Below, piece after piece: positions 1 to 11,723 of a DNA stretch of 64,000 nucleotides. The position numbers and the translations under genes were made by a program. The notes beneath the pieces were generated by a model. The model saw nothing but the letters and a program-made list of their open reading frames with translations, did no database searches and had not been told where the DNA came from. The DNA comes from Sacculina carcini (taxonomy: Eukaryota > Arthropoda > Thecostraca > Sacculinidae): the NCBI GenBank assembly GCA_916048095.2, contig OU696593.1, forward strand, positions 4,704,501 to 4,768,500. Direction: 5' to 3'. Within the stretch, counting starts at the first letter, position 1; each line of letters begins with the position of its first letter.

Positions 1-850
1 TGCGCTGCGCTTGTCTTATTCTTTACAAAATGAGCCAGTTCATGAAACCAACATAAGTTATGCATTCATTTAAGAAATTTACTCTAACGCGCTTCATCTA
101 ATACACATACGTTTTTCAATAAAAAGTTTTTCATTTTTTTTATTCAAGTTGTGAGAGATACGGAGCAACATACACTGAGATACAAGCACTTGGAGCAGTT
201 TATGTGTGATTGTTCGTGTGTGCTGTGCGTCGTTGTGGTCTGGAGGTATTCAGGTGATAGATATACTCAAATGATTTTTTTGTCATGGTTTCGTTTTTAA
301 AGTATATCATACATGTTGATATACTTGCGTAATTCATGTACTTTTAGTTAATACGGGCTTTGAGGCATTCTGTTTTGAACCAAATCATTCGCTACGGTAC
401 TGTATCATATGGTTGGTCGACGTTTGTAAGGCCGGGTGAACTAAATAATATTTTGAGGGTGAATTTGGCCTTTAGAATACCTAGACCTAACCGGTGATCC
501 GTTCATTATGAATATACTTTCGGACGTATTACGGCTTGGGGTCATGACCTGACGTTTTAGTAGTATGATTGTTCATGAAAATAATTATGATGAATATCTT
601 CTGTTGTATGCACAGTTTCGTCCCTCCCATGCGTTGTGGATAATTTAGCCATACATGATGAATTTGAGGTACTCCATGAGAGTGAATTTTAGATGTTTTC
701 TGTGGCTTCGTGGTATTGTTGTATTTGTTTTAAATCCAGAATATTTTTCTCTCCGAATCATATGACACTGAACCATTTTCTGGGATTGTGTGCACCTCTT
801 GAGCACAAATGACAACTATATCTCTAGAACATTTGAGTTCTCTCCGATAA
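1..850. other. non-coding DNA, nothing recognised
   Basis: AT-rich sequence without a convincing frame, repeat end or RNA gene. Short open frames here have no recognisable motif. Confidence 0.5.
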
Positions 851-851
851 A

Positions 852-1475
852 TAAAACAAAACAAACATGTTATTGATATAGCGCCAAGTAGAACAGAGGC
901 GCGTAAAAGAGTAAAACTGGCGCGAACAATATAAAGGAGTATTAGCTCATAGAGGGAAAATAAATGACCCAGCAAAAATATCACAGATTATAGAGAGGGA
1001 TTATAGATTATAGATTATATGACACAGATAAAAGAGAAAAACGAGTATGAAAACAGCAAAAGAAATACCTTACACAGTAACATACATCACATCACACATC
1101 ACATCATACATTAACACTGGTGACCAAGAAAAACGAATGTAGAGAGAACAAGATTTAGTGCTGTCGGAATGGAGGAGTTAGAGGTGTGGGCAAAGATAGC
1201 AAAAAATTGTGCAGAGCAGAAAATAACGAGGAATATGATTTATGCTTAAGGACATGAGGAGGAAGCTGATTGTAAAGACGGGGAGCAGAGAAGTAGAATG
1301 ACTTGGCCGACCAGTTTGACTCATGAAGAGCAGGAGGAGAAACAAGAGGTACAGGACGACGACTGGAAGGTCGCTCGCTGCACTGTAGGAGAATAAGTAA
1401 GTAGGAAGGAGGAGAAGGCGAGTGAAGAAGGTTATATTCAAGACAGCAAAGCTTATGATGGATCCTCGAAAACTT
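852..1475 (-). mobile_element. CR1-type LINE, 3' fragment
   Basis: On the minus strand this matches the C-terminal end of the reverse-transcriptase frame and the 3' untranslated end of the CR1 copy at 15437-17415: the same purine-rich block on the plus strand (a 'ggagcagagaagtagaatgacttgg'-like stretch, here shortened: GGAGCAGAGAAGTAGAA against GGAGCGGAAAAGTAGAA). It ends with the family tail, a GGCGC...AGCGC-type hairpin followed by ATA and AACAAACA-like bases near 852-900. Only the last ~600 bp are present, so this is a 5'-truncated dead copy. Confidence 0.7.
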
Positions 1476-1673
1476 CCTATGATATAATAACTTATGATAT
1501 GATAACTATGATCCTATGATAACTTTCCTAGTTACCTCTATCATAAGACTTCCGTCTTTCTAAAAGGAAGAAGGGGTTTTCCATAATTTCACCACTGCAC
1601 CGGCATTATCACAATGGCTCGTGGGAAATTTCTTCTTTTCTTTGTATTGTATAGGACATTAAGATACCGACTA

Positions 1674-2163
1674 GAGTTGGGCAGAAACCGGTCCTTAGGG
1701 CTCTTCTGGTACGACATTATTTACAACAACTGGTTTCCAGTTGATTGCAGTCTTGCTAGCACTCACTGAAATTGATCGCGGATGATAAAAATTACATATT
1801 TTATCGTTCAAATTAATAAGAAGCCCGGTTATTTTGCTGGTAATGTGGCTCAGCTTGATCATAGCGTATTTTCGGATTTTTTATTCGGCACACATGTCAA
1901 CACATCTTGTATTTTCGTCAGACATGCATTTTCATATACTTATGTTTTTCAGTATTTTGTGTTGTTTCAAGGGAACAATACTTTTTGTTATAATTGATAT
2001 GCTGAATAGAGTCTGAACTATACGAGTACATCTGTATTCAACATTGTAGAGACGATATTATGAAACTGGACGTGGTCCGGTTCTCGGATCGGCTCTTTCG
2101 ACTCCATGTGCATGGGAACCGGTTCTTTACGGTTCCGAAAGATTTCGGTTCTTATCCAGTCTG
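1674..2163. repeat. possible hAT-like non-autonomous element
   Basis: The left edge reads GTTGGGCAGAAACCGGT and the right edge, read on the other strand, CTGGATAAGAACCG, which resemble each other and GTTGGGC...ACCGG ends common in hAT elements. No clear target duplication. The stretch 1960-2030 recurs in diverged form at 44995-45070 (shared TGAACTATACGAG), so at least part of it is a dispersed repeat. Confidence 0.3.
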
Positions 2164-2286
2164 CAGAAAAGTTCGATTGACCGATTACCAAGATTTATTG
2201 GGGAACAATCATAATAACATTTGAAAGAACAGCAAAAATGTAACATCTGGATTAGGTGAGAGTGTCTAGTATAACATTATATCAAC

Positions 2287-2442
2287 CAGGGCCGGATTTA
2301 CGAGATTAAGATGACCAAAATTCATTACTGGAGATTACAGCGCCCCCCGGTGAGGCTGCCTTCGCTCGCGACCCGCCTCAAGCAGAGTAGGCCTCCACAC
2401 ATAGATTGCCCAGGGGCCTCCACATACCTAAATCCGGCCCTG
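2287..2442. mobile_element. hAT-type MITE, 156 bp
   Basis: Perfect 14-bp terminal inverted repeats, CAGGGCCGGATTTA at the left and its complement at the right. Too short to code. CAGGG ends are typical of hAT elements. The flanking 8-mers no longer match, so it is probably old. Confidence 0.75.
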
Positions 2443-2559
2443 AATATAATCTGATTTCGATATAAGTAAACGCCGACTGATGGTCCAACTACAATAAGTA
2501 ATTATTGATTGATTGATTATAATAAATCAATTCATCATTATATTTCATGAAATTTGGTG

Positions 2560-3755
2560 ATAGACCGGTTTTTCATTCATGCATTACATTTAATTGAACA
2601 TTTCGTATACAGCGCATACAACCCAGTAGAACGTTACGCGTCACGAAAACATGACAAAGAATGGCAGGCACAACTGTTGAGGACAACACATTACATTCGC
2701 ACATCACACGGCCGCACTGAACATTACACGGTATGTTTATATCCGCTCTCTGGCACTGTGGACGATATCGGCACGACATCGGAACTGGCTGTTGGTGGCC
2801 GACAGTCGAGAGCGGCATATCTGCAACTGGTTAGATGCGGTGACTCGCATGCACCTTGACAAGTGGCTTGCCCTGTAGTCAAACATTTCTATCAGAGGTT
2901 TGGGGCAGCCGTCGGCATCCAGCACCCGTTTTACATTACGGATATCTCGCTTAGGGATCATTTGGCGGATTGGTGACCAACCGAGCTCACGTAGAGAAGG
3001 AGTGACATGACTGTATTTCTGAATGCCAAAAATGAGCCTTGGAGCAAATCCCAGCACACCAGTCAGTTTTTCGCAGTCACATTGTCGTAGACCGCCCCAC
3101 ACGGACATGTAGTAATGCAGTCTCGGGAACACATGATACATCACTAGTCGATGTACGAATTCCGGAATGAGCGAGCAGCGAGTCTTGCAGATTGACACAA
3201 GCCGGCACTTGCAACGTCGCACCAGCTCCTCAATGTGGCAGCCCCAGTTGAGTTCGCCGTCCAACTGTAACTGTCCAGCACTTGGATGACAGGCTCCGGA
3301 GTGATAATGAATTCGTGCAGTACGAACGTCAACGATTCCGCTCGCTTCAGCATTGCCACGCAAGGGTGCTTTAGTTTTGCTAGCATTCATGAGGAAACCG
3401 TTCGCTCTGAACCAGACATCCTTCGACTCCAAGGTTTCTTCCATGTCTGCTTGCAATTCACAGAGCGTATTCTGTCTTCCCGGATCAATAAACAGCAGAG
3501 ATATAATCAGCATAGCAATAGTCGCGACCATGAGGGATGTGACAGTGTATGTCATTTACAGCCAGCACGAACAGAAGAGGCCCGAGAACTGAGCCCTGCG
3601 GTACACCGTGAGTGACTTCTCTCACACGCGACCCGCTTCTGACTATATACCGACGTCCACTCAAATAACTGTTAAACCATGTCAGGTCAATACCGTACCA
3701 CAAGTTTTGTGGCGAGTAAGTCCCGGCGCACATAGTCAAATGCCTTACTCAGATC
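2560..3755 (-). mobile_element. LINE reverse transcriptase fragment
   Basis: Minus-strand frames show non-LTR RT motifs in order: DLSKAFDYV (motif A, near 3750), [14 protein letters not shown] (motif B, near 3590), CYADYISAVY (motif C, where the usual YADD has become YADY), then thumb-like sequence ending near 2700 (CHIEELVRRCKCRL, SVWGGLRQCDCEKL). Frames 3739-3485 and 3555-2737 overlap in different registers, so there is at least one frameshift. No endonuclease and no 3' tail are seen. It is cut at 3755 by hAT-like sequence. A dead non-LTR element; clade not assigned. Confidence 0.8.
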
Positions 3756-3890
3756 CAGGGTTTGTATGGTTTAAACCACGTGGTTTAAACCATGATTTAA
3801 ACCATCTGGTATTTTTAAAAGGCAGATTTTTTCGAAGCCTTGGCTCTGATATACTATTGTTTTCCAAAAATGGTTTTCAATGAAACTTAC
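3756..3890. repeat. hAT end-like repeat (CAGGGTTTG type)
   Basis: Begins CAGGGTTTG followed by several TTTAAACCA blocks. This resembles the complete MITE at 33645-33762. Only one end is recognisable, directly joined to the LINE fragment. Confidence 0.45.
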
Positions 3891-4870
3891 AATATCACAG
3901 AGAACTTACAATATAGGCAAACACTAACGGAAGAAACATGATGGTTACCAACTGTTTCTACAATCGTTCATCATCGCTTCACTAATTAATTTATGTTTAT
4001 TGCATTGAATTCACTCTGCATATTTTCATACGATTGTTATTGTATAGAATATATTGCATTCTCGCTATATATTTACGTATGTATATTGTATGTATTGTCT
4101 TTTCGGTTTGTTTCAATGTTCTGGCATTGGATTAATACAATTATATAATATATTTGAGCTTTTTTATCACATATTTTGTAAAAATCATTCACATAAAAAT
4201 GACCTAAACAGTGAAAAATAACCACGTATTTTTTCCGACCTCTAGTGATGTCACTTCACGTAGAGAACACTGCAGTTCCATTTGCCTGGGGTTGCCGCAG
4301 ATGTAGCAGGGCGCCTTTGACACTGTGGCTCACTTGTCGTCATCGCTGAATTTTGCACTCATATATTTGTTACGAGTCGATATACCGGCCCCAACTGCTG
4401 CTGTAGACTGGACCTGACTCGTCAGTTTTCCGACGGTTAAGGCGAAGACGATCTCGATTTCGAATGATATCGATTGAACTCTGATGTTCGCCCTTTTACT
4501 CGGTCATTTATATCATGGCGTCTGCACCGAAATTCAAATGAGCACGGCTAAATAGTGGGTGTTGATTAGCATGCAATAGTTGCAACCCCACCGGCATACT
4601 GCTAGTGACTTGTGGCTTGTTGTCACGATCTTGTGATCTTGTGATCTCTGTTGTTCACTTGGAAAGCGTTCCATGTATTCTTAAACAGGGAGTCCAGCTC
4701 ATCTTCCAGGGAGTCCATCTGCCGAAGCGTCAATCTTTTTGCGCAGCCACCACTACTCGCACCTCATAAGGGAGTACCTGGACGAATTTGTGGCGTAAAA
4801 TTGTTAATTCACTCTAATTTTGGCCTCCATTCGCACAGTTCTGAGATAGTCACTAGGGCGCCAGGTCTTG
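3890..4870. other. non-coding DNA, nothing recognised
   Basis: AT-rich to mixed sequence. No frame above noise and no clear terminal repeats. Confidence 0.4.
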
Positions 4871-4879
4871 TGTGGTAGC

Positions 4880-5320
4880 CAATAGTTAATTACTCAGGCT
4901 TATTTTGTTCATACAAATATGGTCATTATTAGGTGGCCGAATTCCTTGCTGTTCATTACCTTCTTGTGGATTTCGGTCACTACTTCTTGCGGAAAGGCAG
5001 TGAAAGCATGGTCGAACATGGTCGTTTGGTTACGTACCCGATGGATCTGAAACTGGGCCTGAATTATGTCGAACCAAGCTTGCACATTTTCGAATATAAT
5101 TGGCGAGACTTCGATAAACGCGGTCAAAGCCCTATCTGCGTCTTCCGAAGCAACTCGGTCGTTCCCACTTAATTAATGCAATCCTTAATCCATATTGGTA
5201 CTTGAATGCAACAATTCCAATACGATGTGAAATCCAAAAAATTCCAATTGCAAATATACAGAGAATTCAATACCAATCATTCCTCATTCAGGGCACCAAA
5301 TCGTAGCGAGTCCGTTCGTG
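4880..5320 (-). mobile_element. Ty3/Gypsy-type LTR element fossil (PBS and gag start)
   Basis: On the minus strand a primer-binding-site-like TGGTGCCC (near 5290) is followed by the start of a Gypsy-type Gag (frame 5127-4909, core W-F-DIIQAQFQ...FPQEVVTEI). No pol, envelope or partner LTR is present. It is a broken, 5'-end-only fossil, probably old. A related fossil lies at 61377-62290 on the other strand. Confidence 0.6.
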
Positions 5321-5324
5321 AATC

Positions 5325-5735
5325 TAGCAGGTGAATATACTTATCAGTATATTGGCGGCGGAGCAGCAGACGTAAGGACCACAAACCGATACTGGAGCAA
5401 CAGCGAAGCGTAAGCCAACAAATCAATGACGACAAAACGCAGCGACACATAGCATCATTTCACAATAGTGGAGAACGAAAGGTTCGCCGATAGTTGATTA
5501 TTCACTGAAATAAGAATAAGTTATGAATGATTCCAATTATGAGACAATTACAGACATTTTCAAGAAAATAGAAAATAATGTCTAGAGACAAAACGGTGAC
5601 ACATACCAAAATGATTGCGTAAGTACGTGTGCGATATTAAAATGATGAAGCTAAATGTTTTTACTTGCTCGGCATACTTGGTATGATCTTGAAGGTAGTA
5701 TTCATAGCTGTGGTGATCCACCGTTACAGCTGTGC
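5325..5735. other. non-coding DNA, nothing recognised
   Basis: Part of the upper end may belong to the LTR of the Gypsy fossil at 4880-5320, but no LTR boundary is visible. Confidence 0.35.
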
Positions 5736-5739
5736 CTTG

Positions 5740-6290
5740 CATCGTCCTCCGGCTAACCAGTTGGTCGAGTATAGAATTCGATTCTGCAGCAAGCCGTGTA
5801 TCCGGGCACGGGTGGCTCATTCGGAACAATCTTCAGAAATATATCCAGCCTGTTATTGAATGCGTGAACAGTGCATTGAGTGAGCTCTCTGATGTCTGCT
5901 GGAATCAGGTTGAACAGTCGTGGTGCATTATACGTGAAACGCACTGCAAGATGTGATTGGGTTATTTTCGAAGATGTGGGTAGTGTTTGCTTGGAGCAAC
6001 AACGTCCTCTGCGATCACTAATATTGGGTCGAAGATATCCTTGGCTGCTACCATGTTCTCGATAAATTTTCATAAGTAAATTATCATGTACTACTGCTGT
6101 GAGTACATTTGCAGATACTCCAGATGTTCCCAGTAGTTGATATTCCTAATGCCAGCAATTTTCTTTTTAAATGATCTCTGAACTGATTCAAGTGCTCTGC
6201 CTCTGCTAATCTCTCTCTTGATATGAGGAGAATATAACTGACCACAATAGTCAACCTTAGGTTGGACAAGTGCATGCCAGTGTTCATATC
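5740..6290 (-). mobile_element. LINE reverse transcriptase C-terminal fragment
   Basis: Minus frame 6073-5753 carries the conserved LINE C-terminal block: RFTYNAPRLFNLIPADIREL followed by FNNRLDIFLKIVP, of the 'FxxxAPRLWNxLP...FKxxL' type. Minus frame 6287-6084 carries the preceding thumb region in another register (SLESVQRSFK-like residues), so a frameshift separates them. 5' truncated and inactive. Confidence 0.7.
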
Positions 6291-6299
6291 AGTCTTGTT

Positions 6300-6850
6300 T
6301 CTCTGGATCTAAATGTTCTCAGCACCCATCCGGTCATTTCTCTTGCTGTCGATATTGATCAAATCGACATTCGCACGTAATTTTGTATTTACAGGACGAA
6401 TGATATTATCTGAAACAGAATCAAAACATAACCAATCAAATACATAACATAACATGACGTATACCATAACCCGGTCATGTTATGGCAATGTAACCCATAA
6501 CTCAATTCAGTTTGCAACAAACCAGTATTGAATATTTGAAACATCCGTCTATAGTATAGACACAAAATGCTAATCAGTAAAATAAACACATTTAACATGA
6601 CTGCAAAGCCTACACGAAACTTACACAAACGAAAGTGCACTTGGCAACGCAATGGCGGATAGTGAGTGAACGAATGCCGCCATGTTTCGTGACTTGTGGT
6701 TGCGACCTTGACCATCGTATATTTTGCAGTGTCTCCGCTAGAGGCGCTGCCCGGTGACCCTGACTGATATCTCACAGATATAGTTTATTGTATGTGATCA
6801 ATATGAGTTGTCTCATTAATGTACACGATCTAGTTATATAAAACACTAGC
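6300..6850. other. non-coding DNA, nothing recognised
   Basis: Mixed, AT-rich sequence before the repeat array. The minus frame 6775-6389 has hydrophobic stretches but no family signature. Confidence 0.4.
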
Positions 6851-8438
6851 TTTAAAACCCGCCCGTTATGCGGAACAATTCATACAATAAAATTCGTATT
6901 ATATTCATGAAATATATTGTAAATTAAAAAGAAAAAGGTGAACTCATAAAAATCTTAAAATATGGAAAAGTCAAAATTTATTTATTTTTATTTTTATTTT
7001 GACAACCATTTCCCATCAACCCGCCTCATATTTAAATCCGCCCATCGCGCGGAATAATTCAGAACACAAACACGAAACAAACACAATTAAAAATGATGAA
7101 AACTCGTCATCGGAATCTTTCCAAAATATATTTTTAGCTCAACATCATTTCCTAACATCATTTGCTCAAGTACTATTCTACTTTTCCCGCTATAATATGT
7201 ACTGCTAAAAATTATCATATTTTCTGCTAACTTTAAACCCAATATAACCTGAACCAAACCTGCCAAACTCATCCCAACCATCCCATCTTTACCCAACCCA
7301 GCCTAATCTATGATGATATAACTTATTAGTTTGTGATCACAAAATATGCTGACTTAATCATAATTTGTAATCAGAAGTTTGAGATTATCTACGCCAGGGG
7401 TCTCAAACACGCGGCCCACCAATACTTTTCTCTCAACCCGCCAATATAGTATCGGGACCAAACTGTAATGCAGCTAAATTCACATTTATTGCATAATGCG
7501 ATTTAATTATACATAATTTAATTCACATTTTCATTAGTGAATCTGGATCTTGAAGTCAAGCCCGTGAGTTTTGTATATGGATTCATTCCACACGGTGAAA
7601 TAGAATGTTTAAACCCGCTCGTCGTGCGGAAAAATTAATAAAACAAAATTAATACATACTTAAAAGCAAAGGGCCAGTCTAATAGAAAACTCTAAATCTT
7701 AAAATCTAAACCAATAGAAAATTATTGTTATGAATTTGCATATTCTTATTCTAATAATTGACGAAATATTATTCAGTCAACCCGCCTCAATATTTAAGCC
7801 CGCCCGTCGTGCGGTACAATTCATAAGATAAAATTCATATTCAATTCAATTCATAAATCAAAAGGAATGCAAATAGAAAAAGAAAACCAAACCCATTGGA
7901 GAGTTTTAGCCAATTTAAAAGTCTAAGTGTGAAAATTATATTTCAATTTTGACAAAATGTTTTTCCTCAAATTTAAAGCTGCCCGTCGTGCGGACTAATT
8001 CAGAACTCAAACGCCAAAACAAACACAAAGAAAATTGATGAAAAATGACTAAACATTGTCATCTAATGCTTCCAAAATATATGTATAACTTAACATCATT
8101 TCCCAACATCATTTGCTCAAGTACTAATATACTTTTAACGCTTTAATATTTACTGCTAAAATTATCATATTTTCCGCTATCATTTAAACCCAATATAACC
8201 TGACCCAAACCTGCCAAAGTCAACCCAATCATCTTGACCTAACCCAGCTTAATTCGAGGTGATCTAACTTATTAGTTTGTGATCACAAAATGAACCAATT
8301 CGATCATAATTTGCAATCAGAAGCTTGTGATTTTCTACACCAGGGGTCTCAAACACGCGGCCCACCATACTTTTCTCTCAACCCGCCAATATAGTATCGG
8401 AACCAAAATGTAAGACAGTTAAATTAATTATATTTCAC

Positions 8439-8473
<35 letters not shown>

Positions 8474-9320
8474 ACAAAATATTACCCCTCAATCCGCTTC
8501 ATATTTAAACCTGCCCGTCGTGCGGAAAAATTCAGAACTCAGACACGAAACAATGAAAAATGACTGAACTTTGTCATATATTTATAACTTATATTATATT
8601 TATTGTATATATTATATTATATTATATAAAATATATTTATAACTTAAACATTAACTATAACATTAACTATAACATATTAACTATAACATTATAATAACAA
8701 AAACAATAACAATATAACTATAACATCACCATCTAGCATTGAAACCCGCCCGTTGTGCGGAACAATTAATATAGTAATAAATATTGAATTCATAAAAAAC
8801 GAATACAAATTTAAAAAGAAAAAGTAAATCCATAAAAAGTCTTTACCAAAAGTTTAAATATGAATGTTTATATTTTAGATGTGGCAAACTATTTTCCCTC
8901 GAACATCCTCATATTTAAACCCGCCCGTTGTGCAGAACGATCAATAAAATATAATGAATAAATAAGCAAAAAGCTGAACCAATAGAAAAATATTAATTTG
9001 TAAATTCTTGTTTTAATTATTGACGAAGTTTCTCCCTCGACACTGCTCAAATTCATACCCGTCCTTCGTGTGTAGTAATTCAGAAGTGTAACACTATCAA
9101 AACAATGCAACTTTCTGTCATCTCTATAATTCCAGATTAATGCTTCCGCTAAAACAGCATATGCATATAGTTGGCATTGCATGATATTACAACCCATATC
9201 CTTATGCAACTTGAGCGTATGCAACTTGAAATTGAACCAATTAAATTTCACAGTAAAATTCAGTAGTTTACTTTGTTCCCAGAAGCATTTTACCCGCCCG
9301 TCGTGCGGAAGAATTCATGT
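6851..9320. repeat. degenerate repeat array with a conserved GC-rich 15-mer
   Basis: Ten copies of a motif close to CCGCCCGTCGTGCGG, each preceded by ATTTAAAC and usually followed by AATTCA, lie in otherwise AT-rich DNA at about 6858, 7037, 7614, 7799, 7977, 8511, 8745, 8920, 9057 and 9293. Spacing is mostly 140-240 bp, with two larger gaps filled by a ~460-bp block that is itself repeated 945 bp apart (7030-7490 and 7975-8440). A (TA)n run sits at 8441-8470. No coding capacity. Confidence 0.75.
7395..7470. repeat. hAT-end-like segment inside the array
   Basis: CAGGGGTCTCAAACACGCGG is the kind of end found in hAT MITEs. The same segment recurs at 8340-8420 as part of the 945-bp duplication. 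No matching opposite end is visible. Confidence 0.4.
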
Positions 9321-9530
9321 GTAAATATTGAGGACAATAAAGCCTTTCTATTCAGTATAGTGTAGCATTAATTAAATTGTACGCAATATAACCACACCAC
9401 ACCACAATCCATGCTTGGAGCTAATATGATGCATTCCTAATTGTGATAGGGCTTCAGTGAAATTTAATCAGTGTATATCCTGTGTAATCGCAAGTGCGCA
9501 TAATAGCTGTCAAATTGGCAATATGTCCTT

Positions 9531-10125
9531 TAACTTTACACCGCCGTAACTTCCTTTAGGTACACTTTGGAAAATTAAAATTATACCGTATTGTAGAAAA
9601 CTAAATTTCTGGCACGATGGTATAATTTATTCTAGTGTGTGACAAATAGTTACTGAGAAATAGGTAGAAAAATGAATTAATTTTAGTCGCCCGGTGTTCA
9701 AGTGAAATGTTGGATGTATTTGAGAATTTTGCCAATTTTACACGTTTTTTATCATATGCGGGTATAAATTATAGCTTATCTCGTAGAACACAAAATTATT
9801 CACACAATGGTATAATTTTTATAGCTGTACCATTGCTGGTTTATGAGGAGCAGATGGCAGAATATTGACCAAAATATTCACGGTTTTCAGTGCTAATTTT
9901 GCCTTTTTGACTTTGTCATTTTGACTTCACACCGCCGTAACTTTTTTAATACACTCTGGAAAATTAAAATTTATACCGTGCTGTAGAAAACAAAATTCCC
10001 AGCATGATGGTATTATTTATTTAGATGTGTGATATTTAGTTGCTGAGAAATTGAGAAAAAAGTATATATAATTGGACTCGTGGAGTTTAAATAAAATTTT
10101 GAATGTAGATTGAAATTTTGTCAAT
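9531..10125. repeat. 195-bp unit in three tandem copies upstream of XKR
   Basis: Three diverged copies start near 9531, 9736 and 9926. Shared landmarks: ACCGCCGTAACTT (9540, 9931), TTATACCGT...TGTAGAAAAC, and GATGGTATAATTTAT-like sequence at 9616, 9806 and 10006. The third copy ends in the bases just before the XKR start codon at 10126 (ATTTTGTCAAT against ATTTTGCCAAT in copy 1). This stretch is therefore the 5' flank or leader of the gene. Confidence 0.7.
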
Positions 10126-10514
10126 ATGTCAACGCCTTCTGCCAATATCGGGACTCGTGAGAACGGTGGTGAGGTTGTGCGTGCTGCCGATTCTGGTGCC
10201 GTGACCCGGATTGCTGATGATGCGAGTAGTTATTCTGGTGAGCATGGAGTCATCCAGACAGTGGGGGGCTCGTTTCCTCACATCACGGCGGACAAGAATG
10301 GTGACGAGGTGGATGCCCTTCCGGATCGTATGGAGTATACTATCAAGGATGTGTTCATCGTGTTATTGTCGATCTTCACCTTCCTGGTGGACACGGGCAC
10401 TGATATTTGGGTGGCCGTGTACTTCTACCGACAGCAGCGACTATGGGAGTTCGTTTTAACACTGGCGTTTGTCGTCGTGCCTGCGCTCACCATGACCGGC
10501 TTCAGTCTGCGCTG
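10126..10514 (+). CDS. XKR exon 1
   Basis: Encodes residues 1-129 plus two bases of W130. Hydrophilic N-terminus (about 65 residues) then two membrane segments around DVFIVLLSIFTFLVD and LWEFVLTLAFVVVPAL. Donor CTG|gtaagtg. Confidence 0.93.
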
Positions 10515-11639
10515 GTAAGTGAGTGCTGTGTCTTAGTGCTGTAGTGTGAGTGCTAGCGCGTGACGTAGTTGCGGCTAATGGAGCGCAAATGAACACAACA
10601 TAAATGAACGATGTAGTCATTTGGAAGATATATTTCAATGATATAATATTTGATGTATGACATATGAATACATGTATGGGTGCTATAATGAAAGTGTTAA
10701 GTGTTTAATGAAAGTGTAGAAGTGTGACATCGTATGGTGTGGTTCTGACGGAATAACAGTTTTTTCTCATAAAACCGACATGTTTTTGTCATGGTCTGAT
10801 GATATGATTGGAGGAATGATGAGCACTGTCATAGATGTACATTTTTGACATTGCTTTGGGATGATGAACCATGTTTACGTGTTCGGGTCTCGGCCTATTA
10901 CGGGGTATGTTTAAATTGATGTTCAACGTTAAAAATTGTTGTTCACCTTGCACTGCATTTGAGTTGTCATTGGCTGTTGAAAATAGCGGATGGTTATTAA
11001 GGCTTTCATATGTCGGTGGCGATAAAACCAAACTAGAATATTCATAATTATATTGTTTCTATATGGTAAGTTATTCTTAATAATTATTTCTTCCGGTATT
11101 CGAATAACGTTACATCATCATATACACCCAGGTGTTAATTCATTACTCAGACATATTTCAGCTTTGGTGCTGAAATTTGCTGCTGAATATTACTGGGTGC
11201 ACACGGCCGAGTTTTCCTCAGCTATCATAGTGATTTCAATAACTCGGCTTTATTCTGGATCTTGGAGTATCGCTAGCTTACACGTGACACATTGACAGGT
11301 ACCTGAACGACGCTGATACTGTGGAGGTGGGCGACGGGGTCAACAGAATTCGGAAGCCGCGTGTTCCCATGTGGAAGTGGATTGTGCGCATCATTTGTCT
11401 CATGTTCCAGCTGGGTCCATTGCTGCGGTCAGTTGATGATGTATGTGCACCATATTCATCATTTGTTTTTATCGAGTTTCGGTGTCTCTCCACGATATAT
11501 TTTTGTTTGAACGTGTCGTCTTAATTTGTTTCAGTTGATTTACATGTGACGTTTAGCTCGCCAGTATTCGCCCATCATGTTTCTGTTTACAATAGTTTTG
11601 CTCCGCCGAATGTTCACACACACACACACACCCACACAC

Positions 11640-11723
<84 letters not shown>

